DNA of 33,252 nt. Source: Prolixibacteraceae bacterium (GTDB lineage: Bacteria > Bacteroidota > Bacteroidia > Bacteroidales > Prolixibacteraceae). Position 1 is the first letter of the stretch; the number at the start of each line of letters is the position of its first letter. Position numbers and translations under genes: made by a program. The notes under the pieces were generated by a model. That model did not search any database. It saw nothing but the letters and a program-made list of their open reading frames with translations, and had not been told where the DNA came from. Below are positions 8,949-16,958 of this stretch, one piece after another. The stretch is from assembly GCA_028377305.1 (NCBI GenBank), contig JAONJW010000028.1:1-33252 (forward strand), written 5' to 3'.

Positions 8949-10394
8949 TTACTCAGCATCTTGATCTTTTTTGTTTTTGCTAGTCAATTGATCAACCGAA
9001 CCAATCTCCATGAATGTTGTTCCAGCACCTACACCGAAGCTTCCACCCACGTAAACTACGTTATCCTCTTTTACAAGAGTTCCTTCTTCAATCATTCCTT
9101 TTAATACAGACTTAACCAATTTGTCTTTGTTCTTACGACCTTTGATTACGTCAGCATAAACGCCATAAGAAAGAGCTAACTCTCTCATTACATTTGGAGT
9201 GTGACACTTAGCCAATACAGGCTTATCACAACGGAAAGCTGAAAGGTAACGTGCAGTACGTCCTGTCATTGAATCAGTTACGATCGCTTTAACATCCAAC
9301 TCTTCTTTGTTTGCAGCATTTACTGCAGCCTCAGCTAAGAATGCTGGCACCTGATAAGGAGCGATATTTACATCCAAGTTATTGGTGCGATCTTGAGCCG
9401 CCTCAACTTCTTGTGCAATGCTAGTCATCACTTTAACTGCCTCAACTGGATAGTCTCCGTATGCAGTCTCTCCTGACAACATGATAGCATCTGTATTTTG
9501 GTAAATTGCATTAGCAACATCACTTACCTCTGCACGCGTAGGACGTGGATTCTCGATCATTGTGTGAAGCATTTGCGTTGCGATAATCACAGGCTTCTTT
9601 CTTGACACACAAGTACGAACTAATTCTCTTTGGATTCCAGGAATCTTTGAAGCTGGCACCTCAATACCCAAATCACCACGAGCTACCATCACACCATAAG
9701 CATGATCTAGGATCTCGTCAACATTTTGAACACCATCATGATTCTCAATCTTAGCGATGATCTTAGCGCTACTATTTTTAGAATCTAGAATTTCTTGTAC
9801 TGCCAATACGTCTGCAGCGTTACGTACGAAAGAGTGAGCAATAAAATCAATATCATTTTCTGCTGACCACTCGATGAATTTTTTATCTTTCGCTGTAATT
9901 GCTGGTAGTGTAATCGTTACACCTGGTACGTTAACACTCTTACGATTCTTGATCGCGCCGTCGTTACATACTACAGTTACAAGTCCTTCTTCTGATAAAC
10001 TCTCTACTTTCAATTCAAGCTCACCATCGTCAATTAGTAGTGAACTTCCTGCAGGAACGTCGTTCGCAATACCTGCATAGTCTAAGAACAATACGTTGTC
10101 TTTCGAATCGCCCTCGCCACCTTTTACGATCACCTTATCGCCGGCTTTCACTGGGATCGGGTTCTCAACATTTTTTGTGCGGATTTCTGGACCTTTAGTA
10201 TCCACCAAAATCGCAATCTTTTCTGATACTTCACGAATGTTTTTGATCACACGCTGAGTATCCTCTGGCATCTGGTGTGCTGTGTTAATACGCACAACAT
10301 TCATACCTGCTTCGTGTAGTTCGCGAATAAATTCTGGTTCGCACTTTCTGTCTGAAATTGTCGCAACAATTTTAGTATGCTTCTTGATATTCAT
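8949..10394 (-). CDS. pyk: Pyruvate kinase
   Basis: This 481-aa enzyme converts phosphoenolpyruvate and ADP to pyruvate and ATP at the end of glycolysis. Motifs appear in the usual order: KIVATISDR at the N-terminus, VRINTAH, DTKGPEIRT (active site), the B domain (about residues 75-170), then AKIENHDG with the catalytic Lys, the metal and substrate loop MVARGDLGIE, and IATQMLHTMIENPRPTRAEV. The C-terminal domain (about 350-481) is complete, with TDSMTGRTARYLSAFR. The length is typical for the family. It is a single gene with its own -7 box and terminator. No domain is missing. Confidence 0.97.
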   Translation of the reverse strand: MNIKKHTKIVATISDRKCEPEFIRELHEAGMNVVRINTAHQMPEDTQRVIKNIREVSEKIAILVDTKGPEIRTKNVENPIPVKAGDKVIVKGGEGDSKDNVLFLDYAGIANDVPAGSSLLIDDGELELKVESLSEEGLVTVVCNDGAIKNRKSVNVPGVTITLPAITAKDKKFIEWSAENDIDFIAHSFVRNAADVLAVQEILDSKNSSAKIIAKIENHDGVQNVDEILDHAYGVMVARGDLGIEVPASKIPGIQRELVRTCVSRKKPVIIATQMLHTMIENPRPTRAEVSDVANAIYQNTDAIMLSGETAYGDYPVEAVKVMTSIAQEVEAAQDRTNNLDVNIAPYQVPAFLAEAAVNAANKEELDVKAIVTDSMTGRTARYLSAFRCDKPVLAKCHTPNVMRELALSYGVYADVIKGRKNKDKLVKSVLKGMIEEGTLVKEDNVVYVGGSFGVGAGTTFMEIGSVDQLTSKNKKDQDAE

Positions 10395-10429
10395 GTAAAA
10401 AAGTTATTTAGAAGAAATCTGATTTCGCA

Positions 10430-10437
10430 CAAAAATA
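10430..10437 (-). promoter_or_regulatory. -7 box of pyruvate kinase
   Basis: TATTTTTG on the minus strand matches TAnnTTTG and lies about 36 nt before the pyk start. The -33 side shows only a partial match (TATG, 18 nt away). Confidence 0.45.
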
Positions 10438-10912
10438 TATATTTTTTTTAATTTACATATCCTAAAACATATCATTTATTCATGCATATGTCATTTTTAA
10501 ATCGTATATAAGTAAGACCACACTATATACAACCATCATTATCATGGTTCACACTCTTGCTCTGTCCATAACAAACCACCACTAGAAATCACTTATTTAA
10601 CCTCTCATTTCATGCATCAAATCATTCTACTTTGAATGCTGAATCTGATTAATGAGACTTCATCTATAAAGATATTCTTATATTGCCATATTTAAGTGAT
10701 ATACTTCAATATCGCCCCTCTAATTTCAATGAGATTGAAGAACGATGCTTCTTATGAAACAGAAAAACGACACGACTTGTTCACCATCCATAACAGACCA
10801 TCCCTACAATGGATCACACAACACACCTATCCATTTTACCACACCAGGACATAATCGACCATCTAATCGTGAAAAAACAATAAAGAAAAAGAGCTTTTAG
10901 TGCGAAATAAAT
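10438..10912. other. Gene-free space between divergent pyk and ygiQ-like genes
   Basis: This is an A+T-rich space of about 475 nt. It has no reading frame of interest, no hairpin with a T-run and no composite repeat. Divergent promoters lie at its two edges. Confidence 0.5.
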
Positions 10913-10920
10913 TACTTTTG
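10913..10920 (+). promoter_or_regulatory. -7 box of the ygiQ-like gene
   Basis: TACTTTTG matches TAnnTTTG exactly and ends 28 nt before the ATG at 10949. The -33 region is a weak TTTA. Confidence 0.5.
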
Positions 10921-10948
10921 TACCCATATTAAATCTTTGATTTTCGAA

Positions 10949-12865
10949 ATGACATTGAGCAATAATAATAGCTGGTTACCCACAAGCCTTAAAGAGATAA
11001 AAGAGCGTGGTTGGGAAGATATTGATGTAATCTATTTTTCTGGGGATGCTTACGTAGACCATCCCTCTTTTGCTGCGGCCGTCATTGGACGTATCATGGA
11101 GGACGAAGGTCTAAAAGTGGCCATCATTCCGCAACCCAACTGGACCGATGACCTTAGAGACTTTAAGAAGTTAGGAAAACCCAACCTTTTCTTTGCCGTA
11201 TCCGGTGGTAACATGGACTCCATGGTAAACCACTACACTGCCAACAAACGTCGAAGATCAAACGATGCATACTCTCCTGGTGGACGATCGAATGCACGTC
11301 CAGACTATGCCGCATACACATACGTCAATATCCTAAAAGAGTTATATCCTGACGTACCTGTTATTGTGGGAGGTATAGAAGCCTCATTAAGAAGGGTCAC
11401 CCACTACGACTATTGGAGCGACAAACTACGTCCAGGGTTCCTTGCCGATGCGCCTGCCGATCTTCTATTCTATGGCATGGGAGAGAAATCAGTGCGTGAA
11501 TTCATATCTTTGGTAAAACGTGGCGTACCCGTATCCTCGATCACAAACCTACCCCAAACTGCATTTATACGCAGCAATGACGAAAAGTACGCCACACAGA
11601 AAAAGTGGGAAACCTTGGAGCTACATTCTCATCAAGCATGCTTGGAAGACAAAAAGAAATATGCCGAAAATTTCAAAAATATAGAGATCCAATCCAACAG
11701 TTGGGAGGCACAGAAACTCGTTCAAAAGAACCACGACACACTGATTATCATCAATCCTCCTTATCCTCCTCTAAAAGGAAAGGAGCTGGATAATGTCTAC
11801 AAACTACCTTTCACCAGACTACCTCATCCTAGATATCGCAAGAAAGGAGCTATCCCGGCCTACGACATGATTCGCCATTCGGTAAATATTCACCGTGGAT
11901 GCTTTGGCGGTTGTGCTTTCTGTACCATTAGCGCCCATCAAGGAAAATTCATTGTTTCTCGTTCGGAAGAGTCTATTCTTCAAGAGGTACAAGAGGTAAC
12001 AGAGATGCCTGATTTCAAAGGAACGATTTCCGATGTTGGTGGACCTTCGGCCAACATGTATAAGATGCAAGGAAAGAATTTGGACATCTGTCGTAAATGT
12101 AAAAAACCATCTTGTATCTTTCCTAAGATATGCAGCAACCTAAACAACGACCACTCCACCTTGACAAACCTATATAAGAAGGTACGTAAGGTAGAAAATG
12201 TAAAGCACGCCTTTATTGGTAGTGGGATTCGCTACGACATGATTCTAGGAAACCAGAATGACCCTAAAGTAAAAGAGAAAAATATAAAATATCTAGAGGA
12301 GGTCATCAAACACCACGTCTCAGGACGTCTTAAAGTAGCTCCGGAACACACCTCTGACGATGTACTAAACATCATGCGGAAACCCTCTTTCAATCTGTTT
12401 CATGAACTGGTACCCCTATTCCGAGATGTTAATAAGAAGAGTGGGCTTAAACAGCAATTGATTCCATACTTTATCTCGAGTCATCCAGGATGTCAACTTA
12501 AAGATATGGCAGATTTAGCCATTCAAACCAAAGAGTTAGAGTTCAAGTTAGAACAGATACAAGACTTTACTCCAACCCCAATGACAGTGGCTACGGTAAT
12601 CTACTATTCAGGGTTCCATCCTTACACCCTAGAACCTGTAAGCACCCCTAAAACGAGTAAAGATAAGTTAGAGCAGCGTCAATTCTTCTTTTGGTACGAT
12701 CCAAAACAGAGGCATAAAATAGAAAGCTCACTTAGAAAAATCAATAAAACAGAGTGGATTCCGAAGCTATTGGGTCAAAAAAACGATTACACATCCAAAC
12801 CCAACACACAAACAGGAGTCAAGCAAAAGAAGAAAACACAGAAGGACAAAAAACGTAAAAGATAG
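10949..12865 (+). CDS. YgiQ-family radical SAM protein
   Basis: This large radical SAM protein of the YgiQ family has an unsettled biochemical role. I start it at the ATG at 10949; a TTG at 10937 is in frame but sits too close to the promoter. That gives 638 aa, usual for the family. The N-terminal domain (about residues 1-270) contains FSGDAYVDHPSFAAAVIGR and VIVGGIEASLRR, typical of a B12-binding-like or methylthiotransferase-like fold. The iron-sulfur motif CFGGCAFC binds the SAM cluster through C318, C322 and C325. A second Cys group (CRKCKKPSCIFPKIC) follows at about 380-395, as is usual in YgiQ. The C-terminal tail is very basic (KQKKKTQKDKKRKR), which could bind RNA. Confidence 0.92.
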   Translation: MTLSNNNSWLPTSLKEIKERGWEDIDVIYFSGDAYVDHPSFAAAVIGRIMEDEGLKVAIIPQPNWTDDLRDFKKLGKPNLFFAVSGGNMDSMVNHYTANKRRRSNDAYSPGGRSNARPDYAAYTYVNILKELYPDVPVIVGGIEASLRRVTHYDYWSDKLRPGFLADAPADLLFYGMGEKSVREFISLVKRGVPVSSITNLPQTAFIRSNDEKYATQKKWETLELHSHQACLEDKKKYAENFKNIEIQSNSWEAQKLVQKNHDTLIIINPPYPPLKGKELDNVYKLPFTRLPHPRYRKKGAIPAYDMIRHSVNIHRGCFGGCAFCTISAHQGKFIVSRSEESILQEVQEVTEMPDFKGTISDVGGPSANMYKMQGKNLDICRKCKKPSCIFPKICSNLNNDHSTLTNLYKKVRKVENVKHAFIGSGIRYDMILGNQNDPKVKEKNIKYLEEVIKHHVSGRLKVAPEHTSDDVLNIMRKPSFNLFHELVPLFRDVNKKSGLKQQLIPYFISSHPGCQLKDMADLAIQTKELEFKLEQIQDFTPTPMTVATVIYYSGFHPYTLEPVSTPKTSKDKLEQRQFFFWYDPKQRHKIESSLRKINKTEWIPKLLGQKNDYTSKPNTQTGVKQKKKTQKDKKRKR

Positions 12866-12876
12866 ATCCATCCTAA

Positions 12877-12906
12877 CGGTCGGATTTCTTTCTTGCAGTC
12901 CGACCG
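12877..12906. other. Perfect 8-bp inverted repeat after the ygiQ-like gene
   Basis: CGGTCGGA (12877-12884) is mirrored by TCCGACCG (12899-12906) around a 14-nt loop, 11 nt after the stop codon. No T-run follows on either strand, so it is not a standard terminator, though it may still protect the 3' end of the transcript. Confidence 0.5.
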
Positions 12907-13129
12907 ATTACCATAGATGATAATATATAAATCAAACTTTTGACATAGATAGTGTAATTAAAATAGATTACCTTGTCATTAAGAAGATGAACCCAAAAAC
13001 GAACTGACCTTTCATACCCAAAAGGGAGAAAACGCAATATCTTTAGGAATAACACACACCCAACCTAGACACAGAACCAAAGGTTATTCTAACTCCCCTT
13101 TTTCCGTATGAAGTCCTAAAAAAGAGAAT

Positions 13130-14620
13130 ATGAGAGTCTCAGATTGGAAAAAAGATGTCATTAAACCATCCGAAATTGATAAATATCTAGTGGATGGCAA
13201 AGATTTTATTTGTGAAGAAACCATCAACAAGAAAATCAAGGAGGGAGAAAACCCGTCAGATCAATATATCGAACAGATTATCGATAAAGCACTTTCGGTA
13301 AAGACACTAGCACCCGAAGAGACAGCAGCTCTACTGAATGTAACATCAGAAGAGATGTGGCACAAAATATTCGATGCTGCACTCGAACTAAAGAAAAAGG
13401 TCTATGACAACCGCATTGTCTTTTTTGCCCCTCTATACTGTTCCAACCTCTGCGTAAACAACTGCGAATATTGTGGCTTTCGTGAAAAAAACTGCACAGA
13501 AAAACGTGCAATACTATCTCCCGAAGAAGTTAAACGAGAAACCAAATCCGTACTTAACGAAGGACACAAGAGACTTATCATGGTCTTTGGGGAACACCCA
13601 AAATCAGATATCGACTATATGATTGAATCCATCAAAGCGGTATATGAAGTACAAGAGAAAGCGCCAAACTCAGGAAAAGAGACAAACATACGTCGTGTAA
13701 ACATCAATGCGGCTCCAATGAGCATTGATAAACTGAAGCGATTAAAAGAGACCGATATTGGAACCTATCAAGTTTTCCAAGAGACCTACCATCGGGAAAC
13801 CTACAGCCAAGTGCATCCTATGAACACCCTAAAAGGGGACTATCGTTGGAGATTATATGCCCTACACCGTGCCATGGATGCTGGTCTCGATGATGTAGCC
13901 ATTGGTGCATTATTCGGACTATACGATTGGAAATTCGAAGTGATGGGACTACTCTATCACACCCTTGATCTAGAGAGAAGATATGGTGTAGGGCCTCACA
14001 CCATTTCATTTCCTCGAATCACCCCTGCTTCGGGATCTGATTTAAGTGAGAACCTTCCTTATCAAGTAAGCGACCAAGACTTTAAGAAAATTGTAGCAGT
14101 ACTTCGCCTTTCAGTTCCAACTGCTGGATTAATTATCACTGCTCGCGAAAAACCAGAGCTAAAAAGAGAGGTAATAAAACTAGGATGCACCCAAACCGAT
14201 GCATCCACTCGTATAGGTATTGGTGGGTATAGCGACCAAATCAACCAAGACACAGAACAATTCACCATTGGTGATCCTCGAGACCTTGACGATGTAATTC
14301 AAGAGATACTAAAAGAGGGGTTTATCCCATCCTTCTGTACTGCTGGATATCGTTGTGGACGAACAGGCGAAACCATCATGGGGATGCTGAGCCACTGTGT
14401 CGAAGGTAAATTCTGTAAACTTAACGGGGTATTGACATTTAGAGAGTACCTATACGACTACGCCTCTAAAGAGACCAAAAAACTCGGAGAAGCTGTCATT
14501 GCCAAAGAGTTGAGTGAGATACATCAAGAACCCTACTTTATAGATCGTCCTAAATTAGTTAAAAAGTTCGATCAACAGTACAATGATATTTTAATTGGCA
14601 AAAGAGATCGCTATATTTAG
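13130..14620 (+). CDS. HydG-like radical SAM protein with altered auxiliary-cluster site
   Basis: This 496-aa protein is a clear homologue of HydG, the tyrosine lyase that makes CO and cyanide ligands for the [FeFe]-hydrogenase H-cluster. The SAM-cluster motif is CVNNCEYC (C108, C112, C115), inside the HydG/ThiH pattern, with another Cys at 104. The C-terminal site differs: classical HydG holds its auxiliary cluster with CxxC-x22-C, while here the sequence is CTAGYRCGRTG, with C403, Gly at 406 where the second Cys belongs, and Cys at 409; the third Cys (C429) is kept and C423 is extra. No hydA, hydE or hydF lies in the window. A RIC-like hemerythrin gene starts 29 nt downstream. A ribosome site AAAGAGA stands before the ATG. 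It may be a paralogue with another product. Confidence 0.85.
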   Translation: MRVSDWKKDVIKPSEIDKYLVDGKDFICEETINKKIKEGENPSDQYIEQIIDKALSVKTLAPEETAALLNVTSEEMWHKIFDAALELKKKVYDNRIVFFAPLYCSNLCVNNCEYCGFREKNCTEKRAILSPEEVKRETKSVLNEGHKRLIMVFGEHPKSDIDYMIESIKAVYEVQEKAPNSGKETNIRRVNINAAPMSIDKLKRLKETDIGTYQVFQETYHRETYSQVHPMNTLKGDYRWRLYALHRAMDAGLDDVAIGALFGLYDWKFEVMGLLYHTLDLERRYGVGPHTISFPRITPASGSDLSENLPYQVSDQDFKKIVAVLRLSVPTAGLIITAREKPELKREVIKLGCTQTDASTRIGIGGYSDQINQDTEQFTIGDPRDLDDVIQEILKEGFIPSFCTAGYRCGRTGETIMGMLSHCVEGKFCKLNGVLTFREYLYDYASKETKKLGEAVIAKELSEIHQEPYFIDRPKLVKKFDQQYNDILIGKRDRYI

Positions 14621-14649
14621 ACCAAATAACGATAATAGAACTTTTCACA

Positions 14650-15369
14650 ATGAATAATATAGATTTACATAAATGGGAAAACAGAAGGATGTGCGACATC
14701 CTTCTCAAATACCCGCGTGTATTATCCTTGTTGGATCGACTACACATCCACCTTGAACTTCATGAGATGACCGTAAAAGAGGTGTGCCATAAAACCAACA
14801 CCAATATTACACTTTTTGTGATTCTGATCGAATCTTTTCTAGACAAATCGGAACACTTTCGTGGTAAATACGATCTATCTATTATACCGGATCTAGTGGC
14901 CTACCTAAGAGAATCACACAACTATTTTCTCGAAAAAAAAATTCCATATCTAAACAAAGTATTGGCACAACTGATACAAAAGTTCAAACACCCTCAAATT
15001 AGTCTCTTAAAAGTATTCTTCGATGAATATTGCCAAGAAGTACAACAACACATGAGCTATGAAGACCGGGAAGTGTTTCCATATATCAACAAACTATATA
15101 AACGCTCAATAGAGCAAGATATAACCCATCTTGATTTCTCTATGGATGAGTTTGAAGAACACCACACCAATATTGAAGAGAAGCTTAGTGACCTGAAAAA
15201 TCTCTTGATCAAACACTTTGCTTCCGATCATGGCAACTTCTTGAAAACACAATTCCTTCTTAATCTTTATGACCTAGAAGAGGAGATTCACGATCATTCA
15301 CGACTAGAAGATGACATTATGGTTCCTTTGGTTAAACAATTAGAAACCCTAACCTCAAAGGACAGATGA
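14650..15369 (+). CDS. Hemerythrin-domain protein, RIC (YtfE/ScdA)-like
   Basis: This 239-aa cytoplasmic protein has a hemerythrin-type four-helix bundle expected to bind a di-iron centre. Candidate ligands follow the RIC pattern: H90, H134-x3-E138 in the QHMSYEDREVFPY segment, H171-H172 in EEHHTNIEEK, and H214/H216 with E220 in HDHSRLEDD. The first 65 residues (MCDILLKYPRVLSLLDRLHI and on) resemble the ScdA_N domain of RIC proteins, but the Cys pair of that domain is absent. RIC proteins are linked to repair of iron-sulfur centres after nitric oxide or oxidative damage. The gene follows the HydG-like gene closely and overlaps the next gene by 4 nt (ATGA), so the three are probably one transcript. 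Oxygen or NO sensing is an alternative role. Confidence 0.85.
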   Translation: MNNIDLHKWENRRMCDILLKYPRVLSLLDRLHIHLELHEMTVKEVCHKTNTNITLFVILIESFLDKSEHFRGKYDLSIIPDLVAYLRESHNYFLEKKIPYLNKVLAQLIQKFKHPQISLLKVFFDEYCQEVQQHMSYEDREVFPYINKLYKRSIEQDITHLDFSMDEFEEHHTNIEEKLSDLKNLLIKHFASDHGNFLKTQFLLNLYDLEEEIHDHSRLEDDIMVPLVKQLETLTSKDR

Positions 15370-15968
15370 GCCAAAAACTACATGCCGTCATCATAGACGA
15401 TGCGATCATTATAAAAGAAGGAATAGAAGCAATTCTACATCGAAACTTCTTCCCACTGACAATCAATAAACTTTCATCGTTCCCTCCAAACATTGAAAAG
15501 GTGATCAAATCAAAAGTCGATATCATCATGGTAAATGCAAATCTTCTGTGGGATTTCAACGGAGATATACAGTACTTCTCCGACACACTCAAATCAAAGA
15601 ATGTTCCTATTATTGGATACAACATTCAACACCATAGCCAAAAGAAGCTCTTTACCTCCATCGTTCATATCACCGATTCAGAAGATAACTTTTGTGAAAA
15701 GATCAAAGCCATTACCACAAAAAACAAGAAATCAATCGAAGAGGATAGCAGTAACCTATCCACACGAGAGATTGAAGTGATCCGACAAATCATTGATGGA
15801 AACAGCAACAAAGAGATAGCCGAAAAGTTATTTATCAGCACCCATACCGTCATAACACACCGTAAGAATATCACCCATAAACTAGGTATAAAATCCATCT
15901 CTGGGCTAACCATATATGCTATCTTACACGGACTTGTAGAGATCGATCAATACAAAACAGATGCATAG
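15366..15968 (+). CDS. LuxR-type transcription regulator with degenerate receiver domain
   Basis: This 200-aa regulator has a receiver-like N-terminal domain (about 5-120) and a LuxR/FixJ helix-turn-helix (about 131-195, LSTREIEVIRQIIDGNSNKE and then THTVITHRKNITHKLG). The acidic pair D11-D12 is present, but the usual phospho-acceptor Asp is an Asn (N57, in VDIIMVNANLL). Phosphorylation by a standard histidine kinase is therefore unlikely, and no kinase gene is nearby. The start overlaps the hemerythrin stop by 4 nt, indicating translational coupling, so it may respond to the state of the hemerythrin or control the operon itself. The direct target is not visible in the sequence. Confidence 0.88.
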   Translation: MSQKLHAVIIDDAIIIKEGIEAILHRNFFPLTINKLSSFPPNIEKVIKSKVDIIMVNANLLWDFNGDIQYFSDTLKSKNVPIIGYNIQHHSQKKLFTSIVHITDSEDNFCEKIKAITTKNKKSIEEDSSNLSTREIEVIRQIIDGNSNKEIAEKLFISTHTVITHRKNITHKLGIKSISGLTIYAILHGLVEIDQYKTDA

Positions 15969-15999
15969 GGTGTGATACCAATTATATCCACCCTTTTAT
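15967..15999 (+). terminator. Terminator of the HydG-like/hemerythrin/LuxR operon
   Basis: A 10-bp stem with a single bulged T (15967-15977 with 15985-15994) and a 7-nt loop runs into TTTTATA. Its left arm overlaps the stop codon of the regulator gene. Confidence 0.7.
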
Positions 16000-16015
16000 A
16001 GCTCCTTTTCAGATA

Positions 16016-16390
16016 AGACTGCATAAACAATAAACCCTTTATCTCAACATAATTTAATCTGTGGAAATACATGGCCTACTAAATATTAGACGCGAACATC
16101 GCGTCTCTACAGGTCTTTGTAGTTCCCTTTCCCGTTCATAACAACAAAAAAGATCCGTGGCCCATCCCGTGCGCTTCAACCTTCGTGTCTTCGTGCCTTT
16201 GGGCTTCTTTTTATTAACTCTTCAACCACAATAAAAGATCCGTGGAAATCCGTCTAATCCGTTAAATCCGTGGCCCACCCCGTGCGCTTCAACCCCAATA
16301 AAATCTGTGTTCATCTGCCCAATCTGTTTCATCTGTGTCCCATCTCTTGTGCTCATCCCTTCGTGTCTTTATGCCTTTGTGGTGATTTTA
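16016..16390 (+). repeat. Composite intergenic repeat, copy 1
   Basis: The gap between the LuxR-type gene and the XRE gene is filled by the composite repeat: a GACTGCATAAACAA-like lead, a GCG-rich palindrome (16088-16106), then runs of ATCCGTnnA words (16150-16285), ATCTGnnnn words (16310-16345) and CTTCGTGn words (16182-16200 and 16358-16385), linked by GTGCGCTTCAACC. It has no coding capacity worth calling. Confidence 0.85.
16088..16106. repeat. GCG-rich palindrome inside repeat copy 1
   Basis: AGACGCGA and TCGCGTCT form a perfect 8-bp inverted repeat around ACA. A sister hairpin occurs at 20067-20085 inside copy 3. No T-run follows. Confidence 0.75.
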
Positions 16391-16455
16391 AATAATAGGA
16401 CTTTCATTACATGGTTGCCATAGATAGATACAGTTCTATGAACATGTCACACACA

Positions 16456-16477
16456 AATTAAATTTAGCTATTTAATT
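16456..16477. promoter_or_regulatory. Possible operator of the XRE-ImmA-PIN operon
   Basis: AATTAAAT and ATTTAATT form a perfect 8-bp inverted repeat with a 6-nt spacer, between repeat copy 1 and the promoter box of the XRE gene. XRE antitoxin-type regulators usually bind such sites in their own upstream region. This is inference, since A+T-rich palindromes are common by chance. Confidence 0.3.
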
Positions 16478-16543
16478 AACAACCGACATGACACCACAAA
16501 CATATTGACTATATGCACCTTACAAAACAACAAAGTCTGTTAA

Positions 16544-16551
16544 TAATTTTG
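16544..16551 (+). promoter_or_regulatory. -7 box of the XRE-ImmA-PIN operon
   Basis: TAATTTTG matches TAnnTTTG and lies 62 nt before the ATG at 16614. No clear -33 box was found. Confidence 0.4.
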
Positions 16552-16613
16552 TATGTTTTAAATTTTAAGCTTAACTTGTAACACAAAACAAATAAACGAC
16601 TCAGTTATACATT

Positions 16614-16958
16614 ATGGATACGAACGAATTACTCAGTAGAAATATCAAAAACCTACGTGAAAAATTTACTTACACACAAGCTTTCGTTGCCGACTATTTG
16701 GATATTACCGCAGCAGCGGTAAACCAGTATGAAAACGATGCTCGTTCTATTCCAGAAAATGTAATAGAAAAATTAGCGCTTCTTTATAATGTTGATGAAT
16801 TTGATTTATACGAGGAAGATCCAGAAAAACAAAGTCTTCTTGCTTCATTTGCATTTAGAGCAGAAGAAATAACTGCTGAAGATATGAATACTATTAGCCA
16901 GTTCAAGAAAATTATTACCAACTACGTCAATATGTCTTCAGCTTTAAACAATGGATAA
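16614..16958 (+). CDS. XRE-family helix-turn-helix regulator (antitoxin-like)
   Basis: This 114-aa protein has an N-terminal Cro/C1-type helix-turn-helix (about 8-62; the TQAFVADYLDITAAAVNQYE stretch covers helices 2 and 3). A short C-terminal helix region (about 70-110) may bind the partner. The end overlaps the ImmA-type gene by 8 nt, so the two are translationally coupled. XRE plus COG2856 metallopeptidase is a widely seen pair in which the peptidase cleaves the regulator. Together with the PIN-like gene behind them it forms a toxin-antitoxin-like operon. The likely role is repression of its own promoter. Confidence 0.88.
   Translation: MDTNELLSRNIKNLREKFTYTQAFVADYLDITAAAVNQYENDARSIPENVIEKLALLYNVDEFDLYEEDPEKQSLLASFAFRAEEITAEDMNTISQFKKIITNYVNMSSALNNG

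Noticed and set aside
8714..8983. Two overlapping reading frames on opposite strands in the gap before pyruvate kinase.
   Set aside because: They lack start signals and recognisable domains, overlap each other, and the plus-strand one runs through the pyk terminator and into pyk.
12873..13055. A 60-codon minus-strand frame between the ygiQ-like and HydG-like genes.
   Set aside because: It has no ribosome site or domain, and it starts from the A+T-rich leader; probably a chance frame.
13130..14620. The HydG-like gene was considered as ThiH (thiamine synthesis).
   Set aside because: The C-terminal GRTGE, KFCKLN and FREYL blocks match HydG rather than ThiH, and no thiamine genes are near.
16150..16390. 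The regular word pattern was considered as a CRISPR array.
   Set aside because: There are no constant repeats of 24-40 nt with unique spacers; the words are 8-10 nt and degenerate, and no cas genes are present.
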